From: JACIYW01 sp014359745
GTDB taxonomy: Bacteria; Pseudomonadota; Alphaproteobacteria; Rhodobacterales; Rhodobacteraceae
Assembly (NCBI GenBank): GCA_050433985.1
Contig: JBNPWE010000025.1
Coordinates: 1-27,479, forward strand
DNA: 27,479 nt
Reading direction: 5' to 3'
Part shown: in pieces, positions 15,284 to 21,731 of the stretch
Layout: each line of letters opens with the position of its first letter
Numbering within the stretch: position 1 is the first letter of the stretch
Position numbers and translations under genes: made by a program
Notes under the pieces: model-generated
Told to the model about the DNA's origin: nothing
Seen by the model: the letters and a program-made list of their open reading frames with translations, nothing else
The model's database searches: none

Positions 15284-16381
15284 ATGGCCTCAGAGGACGA
15301 AAAACCGACTTCATCAAACTCTGATGCAATTCATAATGCTCAGGGCCACGCGAGAAATCAAGAAAAATGCGATGCGATCGCCCTGCCCCCGCATGTCGCG
15401 GGGTCCGGCAACCTTGATCGCCTGGTCGACACCGCCCGCGACTATGCCCGCGCTGCAGCCTCGGAGAACACTCTGAAGGCCTATGCGAAGGACTGGGCGC
15501 ATTTTTCGCGCTGGTGCCGGATGAAGGGCGCAGAGCCCCTGCCCCCCTCACCGGAAATGATCGGGCTCTACCTCGCAGATCTGGCCTCCGGGTCGGGCCC
15601 CTCCCCTGCTCTCTCGGTCAGCACGATCGACCGCCGCCTGTCAGGCCTCATATGGAATTACGCACAGCGCGGTTTCACCCTTGATCGAAAAAACCGTCAC
15701 ATCGCCACGGTGCTGGCCGGGATCAAACGCAGGCACGCGCGCCCGCCCGTGCAGAAGGAGGCGATCCTGGCCGAGGATATTCTCGCGATGGTCGCCACCC
15801 TGCCCTACGACCTGCGCGGGCTCAGGGATCGGGCGATCCTGCTCTTGGGCTATGCGGGCGGGCTGCGGCGATCCGAGATCGTCAGTCTCGACGTCCACAA
15901 GGACGACACCCCCGGCAGCGGCGGCTGGATCGAGATCTTCGACAAAGGCACCCTGCTCACCCTGAACGCCAAGACCGGCTGGCGCGAGGTCGAGATCGGG
16001 CGCGGCTCGTCAGATCAGACCTGTCCCGTCCATGCGCTGGAACAATGGTTGCATTTCTCGAAGATCGGGTTCGGGCCGGTCTTTGTCCGCACCTCGCGAG
16101 ATGGCAAACGCGCGTTGGAAACGCGGCTCAACGACAAGCATGTCGCGCGCCTGATCAAGCGCACCGTGCTGGACGCGAGCATCCGGTCAGACCTGCCCGA
16201 GAAAGAACGGCTGGCGCTGTTTTCGGGGCACAGCCTGCGTGCCGGCCTGGCCTCTTCGGCCGAGGTCGACGAGCGCTACGTCCAGAAACAGCTGGGGCAT
16301 GCTTCCGCCGAGATGACCCGCCGCTACCAGCGCCGCCGGGACCGGTTCCGGGTGAACCTGACCAGGGCCGCCGGGTTGTGA
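15284..16381 (+). CDS. Tyrosine-type recombinase/integrase (Xer-like)
   Basis: A 365-aa protein with an N-terminal SAM-like core-binding domain (about 45-155, with ENTLKAYAKDWAHFSRWC) and a C-terminal catalytic domain. Visible catalytic residues are Arg195 (GGLRRSE), Lys230, His316 and Arg319 (HSLRAG), His339 (LGHAS) and Tyr348 (RRYQRR). All are in order and the frame is intact. Such enzymes on alphaproteobacterial replicons resolve multimers or integrate elements. It diverges from the DUF1403 gene with a dif-like inverted repeat between, suggesting it acts there. The ribosome site is weak (CCGGAAA). Confidence 0.9.
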   Translation: MASEDEKPTSSNSDAIHNAQGHARNQEKCDAIALPPHVAGSGNLDRLVDTARDYARAAASENTLKAYAKDWAHFSRWCRMKGAEPLPPSPEMIGLYLADLASGSGPSPALSVSTIDRRLSGLIWNYAQRGFTLDRKNRHIATVLAGIKRRHARPPVQKEAILAEDILAMVATLPYDLRGLRDRAILLLGYAGGLRRSEIVSLDVHKDDTPGSGGWIEIFDKGTLLTLNAKTGWREVEIGRGSSDQTCPVHALEQWLHFSKIGFGPVFVRTSRDGKRALETRLNDKHVARLIKRTVLDASIRSDLPEKERLALFSGHSLRAGLASSAEVDERYVQKQLGHASAEMTRRYQRRRDRFRVNLTRAAGL

Positions 16382-16384
16382 CGG

Positions 16385-16693
16385 TCAGCCTTCCAGCAGA
16401 TAGGCCGTCAGGTTTTGGTGGGCATGCAATATGCGGATGATCTCGACCACCTGCCCGTCCGCTCGGTAGATCACCAGATGCCCTCCGCTGGGATGGATAC
16501 GTACCGGGGGTGTGAACTCGCTCCGCTCACGGGCCATCTCTGGAAAGTCAGCGAGCAGGTCGAAGAGTGCGAACAGGCTATCCGCATAACGATCCGCCTG
16601 CTTTATGCCCCAGTTGCCCACGCCATGGCGCCAGATCTCGGACAAGTCTGTTTCAGCCGCGGGCCGAATGACCCAACGGCTATTCTCCGGCAT
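16385..16693 (-). CDS. parE: ParE/RelE-superfamily toxin
   Basis: A 102-aa toxin with the ParE fold pattern: WVIRPAAETDLSEIWRHG (about 7-24), WGIKQADRYADSLFALFDLL, and C-terminal GGHLVIYRADGQVVEIIRIL. ParE toxins inhibit DNA gyrase and are neutralised by the cognate ParD. The start at 16693 is chosen because the family begins there and it overlaps the antitoxin gene by 14 bases. The gene converges on the recombinase at 15284-16381, leaving only three bases between their ends. Confidence 0.9.
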   Translation of the reverse strand: MPENSRWVIRPAAETDLSEIWRHGVGNWGIKQADRYADSLFALFDLLADFPEMARERSEFTPPVRIHPSGGHLVIYRADGQVVEIIRILHAHQNLTAYLLEG

Positions 16694-16925
16694 ATTTGGC
16701 GCGCATCTGAGCCTTAAACGTGCCGCGATCAAGCTGTGCCGTCGGCCCGCTGGCCAAGCCTGCGTCGACAGCGGCCTGGATTTCAGCAATGGCCTCACGA
16801 CGGGCACGGTCGCGCCGGATCAGGTCGCGAACGTAGTCGCTGGAATTGGCATACCGTCCGGTCTTTGCCTGTTCTTCGACCCAGTTTTTCATCGGGTCCG
16901 GCAATGAAATATTCATCGTGCCCAT
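16680..16925 (-). CDS. parD: ParD-family antitoxin
   Basis: An 81-aa ribbon-helix-helix protein: MNISLPDPMKNWVEEQ at the N-terminus with the DNA-contacting beta strand, GRYANSSDYVRDLIRRD forming the helices, and a disordered C-terminal tail (FKAQMRAKYAGE) that binds the toxin. The start at 16925 has AGGAAGGGG about eight bases upstream; Met at 16916 is less likely. It would repress its own promoter at the palindrome at 16952-16966. Together with the toxin it forms an addiction module that stabilises the replicon. Confidence 0.92.
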   Translation of the reverse strand: MGTMNISLPDPMKNWVEEQAKTGRYANSSDYVRDLIRRDRARREAIAEIQAAVDAGLASGPTAQLDRGTFKAQMRAKYAGE

Positions 16926-16945
16926 GATAATCCCCTTCCTGACAA

Positions 16946-16974
16946 GGAATATGGCAAAGTTTGCCAAAAAGCAA
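16946..16974 (-). promoter_or_regulatory. parDE promoter with operator palindrome
   Basis: On the minus strand, TTGCTT (16969-16974) and TATTCC (16946-16951) are candidate -35 and -10 boxes exactly 17 bases apart. The perfect inverted repeat TGGCAAA-C-TTTGCCA (16952-16966) fills the spacer. This is the expected position for ParD or ParDE autorepression. Confidence 0.65.
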
Positions 16975-17045
16975 GGCTGGTACATACATTCCGCGCCAAA
17001 CGGTCGTTTAGTAGCGATACATGAAACTGCAAAAAGACTGTTTTG

Positions 17046-17930
17046 ATGCCCCTGATAGGTTATGCCCGGGTCTCGACCGAGGATCAGACCCCTCTGCCCC
17101 AGTCAGAGGCTCTGAAGACTGCGGGTTGCGTCGAGATATTTGAGGAGCATGCCTCGGGCGGCAATCGCGCCCGCCCGGTGCTGGCGAGGGTGCTGGAACG
17201 GATCGACAAGGGCGACACGCTGGTCGTCGTGCGGATCGACCGCTTGGCGCGGTCGTTGTCGCATCTGCTGGAGGTGATCGAGCGGCTTGAAGCGAAAGGC
17301 GCGTTCTTTCGTTCCATTCAGGACCCGATCGACACCGGATCCCCGCAAGGCAAGTTCACGTTGCAAGTGCTGGGGGCTGCGGCCGAGTTCGAACGCGCCC
17401 TGATCCGGGAACGCACCAAGGCCGGCCTCGCCAGCGCCCGCACAAAGGGCCGCGTGGGCGGGAACCCTGGGCTGCGGGCCAAAGACCCTGCCGCTCTTCG
17501 CAAGGTGCGGCTGGCGCGACAGGACGGTTACATTGAGCGTCTGAACGAGACGGCACAAGACTGGGTGCCCCATGTGCGCCGGTTGCGCCCCGACTTGGCC
17601 TGGGAAGATGTGTTGCGCATCATCAACGGCCCTCTGCCGGAAGCGCGGCGATGGACGCAGAGCCGCCTGTTGCGCGCCGTGAACGCCTATGTGCGCGATG
17701 GCTTTTTGCCCGAGACGGTGCTGGCGCGCGCCGAACGGCGCAAAACGGATGACCGCCTGCCCGCCATCGTCGCCGCCATCAAAGGTGCGGATCCCGACAT
17801 CACCCTTCAGGCGATTTGTAACAGGCTGGAAGCGATGCGTGAGCGCACACCCCGTGGGCGGACGAGCTGGCAGCCGTCATCAGTGAAGATGTTGCTGGAA
17901 CGGGCCGAACGGCTTGGCTTGCTCGACTGA
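17046..17930 (+). CDS. Serine recombinase (resolvase/invertase family)
   Basis: A 294-aa small serine recombinase with an extended C-terminus. The N-terminal catalytic domain shows GYARVSTEDQ with the nucleophile Ser10, RIDRLARSLSHLLEVIERL, and the E-helix EFERALIRERTKAGLASA (about 115-135). The C-terminal 150 residues are longer than in Tn3 resolvases and contain HTH-like segments. ATG at 17046 is preferred over the adjacent TTG. The upstream inverted repeat AAACG-GT-CGTTT (16998-17009) might belong to its recombination site. It likely acts in resolution or inversion on this replicon. It lies between ParDE and repA. Confidence 0.9.
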   Translation: MPLIGYARVSTEDQTPLPQSEALKTAGCVEIFEEHASGGNRARPVLARVLERIDKGDTLVVVRIDRLARSLSHLLEVIERLEAKGAFFRSIQDPIDTGSPQGKFTLQVLGAAAEFERALIRERTKAGLASARTKGRVGGNPGLRAKDPAALRKVRLARQDGYIERLNETAQDWVPHVRRLRPDLAWEDVLRIINGPLPEARRWTQSRLLRAVNAYVRDGFLPETVLARAERRKTDDRLPAIVAAIKGADPDITLQAICNRLEAMRERTPRGRTSWQPSSVKMLLERAERLGLLD

Positions 17931-18072
17931 GCTCCCCGAGAATCGCCCATCTGATTCTGCGGGCTGATTTCTGTACGCACCTACAATACATCTTGTGGTC
18001 ATTTCATAGCGGGCAACGAGCTGTTGAAGTAGAGTGAGAGCGCAGTCGCCCAAGGCGCTGATTTTTAACAGT

Positions 18073-18088
18073 TTACCGTCGACGGAAA
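18073..18088. promoter_or_regulatory. Candidate operator upstream of repA
   Basis: CCGTCGACGG (18076-18085) is a 10-bp perfect palindrome with partly symmetric flanks (TTA...AAA). It is about 100 bases upstream of repA, where RepA-RepB autoregulation acts in repABC operons. The repA promoter itself is not clear. TTATCCACC at 18135-18143 differs by one base from a DnaA box. Confidence 0.35.
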
Positions 18089-18187
18089 TAGGCGCCCTCA
18101 ACACCCCTAGGCCGCTCAACGGTTTGGGCTGGATTTATCCACCATATCTGTTAAGGTCTGCAAAACAATAAAGACTTGAGGGCAGTA

Positions 18188-19369
18188 ATGAACGGGATAC
18201 GGGCCTCCCAAAGATTCGATGTCATGTCCAAGCGGCTCGGTAGCCGGTTGCGTGAACATGCTCAGGAAACCTTCCCACCGGACGCCCAGAAGGGCCTTCG
18301 CCGCTTCGCCATGCGGGAAGCCGCTGACCTGCTTCGCATTAACCAGAACACCTTCCGTCATCATGTGTCAAACCTTGAAGGCTTCCCCGAAGGCATTCTG
18401 GAGGGCGGTAACCGTCGAAGCTTCTCTGCAGAAGAGATGGTCGAGGCACAACGTGTCCTTTTGGCGACTGGCAGGATCAAGCCGGAAGAGCACCCGCACA
18501 GACGACCGGGAGAGCCCTGTCAGGTCTTGACGATCTTCAACCTCAAAGGTGGGTCGGCCAAGACATCAACTGTTGCCCACGTCGGGCAACTATTGGGCTT
18601 GCGCGGCTACCGGGTCTTGCTGATCGATCTCGATAGCCAAGCAAGCCTGACAAACCTGTTCGGGGTTACCCCCGAGCTCGATCCGGAAATGCCGACCTCC
18701 TACGATCTTATCCGATCCGAGGGCCCACTTCCCGCAGCAGAGATCATTCGTAAGACGAACTTCCCGACCGTGGATCTGATCCCAGCATCCATGGATATCA
18801 TGGAATACGAGTTCGAGGTCGCTCTGAGTTTCAGACATGGCGCCACCACATTCCACAGCCGCATTCGGGAAGCGCTTGAGCCTGTCCTTAGCCGATATGA
18901 TGTAGTGATATTCGACACCCCGCCGCAGCTGAACTTCTCAGTGATCTCTGCCCTCTTTGCGTCGACTGGGGTCCTGATACCGCTGAACGCCTCGATGCTT
19001 GATGTTATGTCCCTCGCGAGTTTTCTTGGCATGGCGAGCAATCTTATGGGCGTGGTCGAGGCCCATGCTCCGGAACATGGGCTGAACTTCGTGCGTGTTC
19101 TGATTACTCGGTACGAAAACACCGATGGTCCTCAGGTTCAGATTTCATCTCTGCTTCGGACAGTCCTCGGAGACGCTGTGCTGTCGGCCGAGTTCCTGAA
19201 GTCAACAGCAGTGGGCGACGCTGCGAATACGCAACAAAGCATCTTTGAAGTCGAACCTCGTGACGTAAACCGCCGGACTTACGAGCGCGCGATCGAGTCA
19301 GTTTCTCGTGTGACCGACGAAGTCGAACGGGAAATCCTGAAGGCATGGGGGCGTAGCCATGGCACGTAA
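18188..19369 (+). CDS. repA: Plasmid partitioning protein RepA (ParA-type ATPase)
   Basis: A 393-aa ParA-family ATPase, the first gene of repABC. The N-terminus has a helix-turn-helix (about 42-62, AADLLRINQNTFRHHVSNL) for operator binding. The deviant Walker A is KGGSAKTST (120-128), followed by VLLIDLDSQASL (A') and VVIFDTPPQL (Walker B). With RepB and parS it partitions the replicon and represses the operon. ATG at 18188 follows GAGGG at good spacing; the earlier in-frame TTG at 18176 is unlikely. repB starts inside its last codons (11-base overlap), so the two are coupled. Confidence 0.95.
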   Translation: MNGIRASQRFDVMSKRLGSRLREHAQETFPPDAQKGLRRFAMREAADLLRINQNTFRHHVSNLEGFPEGILEGGNRRSFSAEEMVEAQRVLLATGRIKPEEHPHRRPGEPCQVLTIFNLKGGSAKTSTVAHVGQLLGLRGYRVLLIDLDSQASLTNLFGVTPELDPEMPTSYDLIRSEGPLPAAEIIRKTNFPTVDLIPASMDIMEYEFEVALSFRHGATTFHSRIREALEPVLSRYDVVIFDTPPQLNFSVISALFASTGVLIPLNASMLDVMSLASFLGMASNLMGVVEAHAPEHGLNFVRVLITRYENTDGPQVQISSLLRTVLGDAVLSAEFLKSTAVGDAANTQQSIFEVEPRDVNRRTYERAIESVSRVTDEVEREILKAWGRSHGT

Positions 19370-20282
19370 GGTTTTCGGGGACTCGCTCAAGAACGCGATG
19401 GGTAACGCGCCGGTTTCAGACGACGATTTGGATATGAAGCGCACGAGCCCGACTGTGGCGCGCGCACAAGCGTCCGTCCTCGAAGAAGACAAACATGCCA
19501 CGCGACTGATCGACCCGACCACCATACGGATGTCAGCGGTCATGGATCGCATCGACCCGAGCGATGGCCTCGATGAGCTTGTCTCGTCGATTCGCGAGCA
19601 CGGTCAAAAAGTTCCAGTTCTGGTTCGCCGAACCCACAACGGTGCGCTCGAGATCGTCTATGGACGCCGCAGGCTTCTTGCCTGTCGCGAACTTGGTCAG
19701 AAGGTGCGCGCCACAGTCATGGAGATGACTGACGAGGAAGCACTCATTGCCCAAGGTGTGGAGAACAACGCACGCCAAGACCCATCGTTCATCGAAAGGG
19801 CTCTGTTTGTAGCCGGGATCATTCGGGAACTTGGGAAAACAGACGAGACGCGCAAGAACGCTCAGACGATCGCGTATCGGGCGCTTCAGATCGATGAGTC
19901 ACTCGTCTCGCGGATGAACCGTATCGCGACGGGCATTCCTATGGAACTGATCCAGGCGATCGGACCTGCACACGGCGTTGGTCGGCGGACCTGGGAGAAG
20001 CTCTTCAGACTGTGCGAGAAAGACGTCGCGAGGGCCCGAGAACTTTCCCGCGAAATCCCTCGCAACTTACCAGGCCCCGGCCGTCTCGAAGCGGCGGTTA
20101 CCTTGCTCACAACTACAAAAACAATTGCGCCCAAGATTGATCCCGATGAGCGCGTGAGGATTGGTCGAAAGGGCAACCGCATCACCATCGACGTAGACGC
20201 TGATCTTGCCCCGCGCGTTGAAGAAGCAGTCCGGAAGCTGCTCATCGAGCTTCTTGACCGCGGTCAAGATGGGCCAGAGTGA
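19359..20282 (+). CDS. repB: Plasmid partitioning protein RepB (ParB-type)
   Basis: A 307-aa ParB-family centromere-binding protein. The ParB N-terminal domain (about 60-135) has MDRIDPSDGLDELVSSIREHG and the YGRRRLLACRELG arginine motif. GVENNARQDPSFIERALF follows, then a helix-turn-helix (ALQIDESLVSRMNRIA). The extreme N-terminus should contact RepA. It binds the parS-like palindromes seen at 20253-20270 and 21622-21639; the first is inside its own 3' end, as often found in repABC operons. The start overlaps repA by 11 bases. Confidence 0.95.
   Translation: MARKVFGDSLKNAMGNAPVSDDDLDMKRTSPTVARAQASVLEEDKHATRLIDPTTIRMSAVMDRIDPSDGLDELVSSIREHGQKVPVLVRRTHNGALEIVYGRRRLLACRELGQKVRATVMEMTDEEALIAQGVENNARQDPSFIERALFVAGIIRELGKTDETRKNAQTIAYRALQIDESLVSRMNRIATGIPMELIQAIGPAHGVGRRTWEKLFRLCEKDVARARELSREIPRNLPGPGRLEAAVTLLTTTKTIAPKIDPDERVRIGRKGNRITIDVDADLAPRVEEAVRKLLIELLDRGQDGPE
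20253..20270. promoter_or_regulatory. parS-like palindrome 1 (inside the repB 3' end)
   Basis: TCTTGACCGCGGTCAAGA is an 18-bp perfect palindrome. An identical copy occurs after repC at 21622. Repeats of this size, position and symmetry are the RepB-binding centromeres of repABC replicons. Confidence 0.85.
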
Positions 20283-20292
20283 CAACCCCGTG

Positions 20293-20310
20293 TCTTGGCC
20301 CCGGTCAAGA
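20293..20310. promoter_or_regulatory. Degenerate parS-like palindrome 2
   Basis: TCTTGGCCCCGGTCAAGA resembles the parS sequence with two substitutions that break its symmetry. It lies 40 bases after site 1, between repB and the antisense RNA region. It may be a weak RepB site. Confidence 0.5.
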
Positions 20311-20353
20311 CATCAAAAGCAACGAGCAGAAAACGAAAGGAGGAACGGCTAGA

Positions 20354-20407
20354 AAAGGAAAGACCCCCCGAAAGCGATGCTTCCGAAGGGCCTCAATCAG
20401 TCTCGAC
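20354..20407 (-). ncRNA. repABC counter-transcribed RNA (ctRNA, incA-type)
   Basis: The repB-repC gap holds a minus-strand transcription unit. A promoter is visible on the minus strand: TTGAAA (20437-20442) and TATCAA (20414-20419) with a 17-base spacer. A 12-bp hairpin with GU pairs and an ATC loop lies at 20364-20390 and is followed by a T-rich tract (TCTTTCCTTTTC), a good intrinsic terminator. The predicted RNA is about 50 nt. In repABC plasmids this antisense RNA binds the repC leader and lowers RepC synthesis, so it sets copy number and incompatibility. The exact ends are estimates. Confidence 0.75.
20364..20390 (-). terminator. Intrinsic terminator of the ctRNA
   Basis: On the minus strand, CCCTTCGGAAGC-ATC-GCTTTCGGGGGG folds with 12 pairs counting GU wobbles and is followed by TCTTTCCTTTTC. 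On the plus strand the same bases can form the target hairpin in the repC leader. Confidence 0.7.
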
Positions 20408-20413
20408 ACCTGA

Positions 20414-20442
20414 TTGATACCCCCAAAACGAATCGATTTCAA
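20414..20442 (-). promoter_or_regulatory. Promoter of the ctRNA
   Basis: On the minus strand the -35 box TTGAAA matches 5 of 6 consensus bases and the -10 box TATCAA 4 of 6, with exactly 17 bases between. The predicted start is near 20407. Confidence 0.65.
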
Positions 20443-20456
20443 CACCGCTTGCGGTG
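20443..20456 (+). promoter_or_regulatory. Leader hairpin upstream of repC
   Basis: CACCGC-TT-GCGGTG is a perfect 6-bp stem 30 bases before the repC ATG. It is followed by AACGGGGAAGCTTTTTCTT, a T-run, so it may work as the conditional terminator (S element) that forms when the ctRNA is bound. GGGGAA here is also the best ribosome-site candidate, though it is far from the ATG. Confidence 0.5.
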
Positions 20457-20485
20457 AACGGGGAAGCTTTTTCTTCCGAAACACC

Positions 20486-21604
20486 ATGAGACATCCATTC
20501 AAAACACCAACCGCCTTGGCGGAACGGACACCTTTGCCCCGCACTAACCCCTATGAACTCCTGGCGCCAGTTCGCATACTGAGGAAGGACCTAGGCCTCA
20601 CGACCAATGACCTTGCCGTCTTGACCGCACTCATCAGCTACCTGCCTCGCGACGGGCGCCACACATCAAACGACAAACACGTTGAACTGACTGTCGTGTT
20701 TCCATCAAACGCGTCCTTGTCAGAGCGCGCCAACGGAATCGATGAAAGAACTCTGCGGCGGAGCTTGGGCCGGCTTGCCGCCGCAGGCCTGATTGAACGT
20801 AAGAACTCTGCAAATGGCAAACGCTTCCCTCTCCGATACGGGGGAGTGATCCAAGACGCATTTGGGCTCGATCTGAAACCACTGATCCAGCAACACGGCG
20901 CGCTGGCAGCCAGAGCATCAAAGCTGGCGGAAGAACTTGAACACTTGCGTTCCCTTAAGGCAGAAGCACTGGCCTTACGTGCATCGCTTCTCAAAGACGA
21001 GGGCATCGATGAAACACTGCTGTCCACCCTCGGGGTGGTCAGGAACATCCTACGGCGAGCAACGCTTACTGCTGACGCAGTCGTACAAATTATCGCCGGC
21101 CTCCGAGAACTCGGCGCAGATAATCAAGCAAGCTACGGAGAGCGCCTGGGTTCTACGAGATGTCTCGACAATACCCCAGCGCAAGCTCTCGACGACCGCC
21201 AGTGTGACCCGTGTTCCAACAAATTGCCCGCCAAAAACGGTCAAAATGACCGGCACATAGAGTCCATAAAAAAAGAATTTAAGAAGATATCGAGAACATC
21301 GACACCAGTCAGTGATAGCCGACCAGCCTCAGAACCTTCAATGAACCGGGACCCAGGGACAATGGTCTGGGAGGACTTCACACATGTCGCTGGTTTCTTT
21401 CCCGAAGCCCCACGAACCGGAGAAGCTCTAACCCGCATTCTCTTCGACCTCGGCAGATTGCTAAGAATACGACAAGAAAGCCTGACGCGTGGCCTCCAGA
21501 AAGCAGGCGCCGGAAAACTGCTCCTCATCCTCAACTACCTGATAGCTAGAGCCGACGCGATCAAACAACCTGACGCATATTTCGATAAGATCCTCCGAAC
21601 ATAG
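20486..21604 (+). CDS. repC: Replication initiation protein RepC
   Basis: A 372-aa RepC initiator. The N-terminal part (about 15-150) is the conserved winged-helix DNA-binding region, with LLAPVRILRKDLGLTTNDLA, VFPSNASLSERANGIDERTL and RRSLGRLAAAGLIERKNS. A helical middle and a polar linker (about 235-290) follow, then a conserved C-terminal domain with AGKLLLILNYLIARADAIKQ and PDAYF. RepC binds the origin, which in this family lies inside repC itself, and starts replication. ATG at 20486 fits the family start; an in-frame TTG at 20414 would overlap the ctRNA promoter and is unlikely. No close Shine-Dalgarno is visible. The ctRNA upstream controls it. Confidence 0.93.
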   Translation: MRHPFKTPTALAERTPLPRTNPYELLAPVRILRKDLGLTTNDLAVLTALISYLPRDGRHTSNDKHVELTVVFPSNASLSERANGIDERTLRRSLGRLAAAGLIERKNSANGKRFPLRYGGVIQDAFGLDLKPLIQQHGALAARASKLAEELEHLRSLKAEALALRASLLKDEGIDETLLSTLGVVRNILRRATLTADAVVQIIAGLRELGADNQASYGERLGSTRCLDNTPAQALDDRQCDPCSNKLPAKNGQNDRHIESIKKEFKKISRTSTPVSDSRPASEPSMNRDPGTMVWEDFTHVAGFFPEAPRTGEALTRILFDLGRLLRIRQESLTRGLQKAGAGKLLLILNYLIARADAIKQPDAYFDKILRT

Positions 21605-21621
21605 AACATGCGACATGCCGC

Positions 21622-21639
21622 TCTTGACCGCGGTCAAGA
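21622..21639. promoter_or_regulatory. parS-like palindrome 3 (downstream of repC)
   Basis: An exact second copy of the 18-bp palindrome TCTTGACCGCGGTCAAGA, 18 bases past the repC stop. Like copy 1 it is followed by a related tail (AAGGGCCA versus TGGGCCA), suggesting the flanks are also part of the repeat. Confidence 0.85.
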
Positions 21640-21731
21640 AGGGCCATGAGAGGGAAAGGGCGGAAGGTTGAGGGGTGACGGGAAGTGAGATCGGGAGAGT
21701 GGCTTCCGGCGCCCGTCATGGAGAAGATCTG

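Noticed and set aside
18135..18143. DnaA box (TTATCCACC) as evidence of a DnaA-dependent origin
   Set aside because: One isolated site with a mismatch. The repABC origin is expected inside repC, so this is not enough to call an origin.
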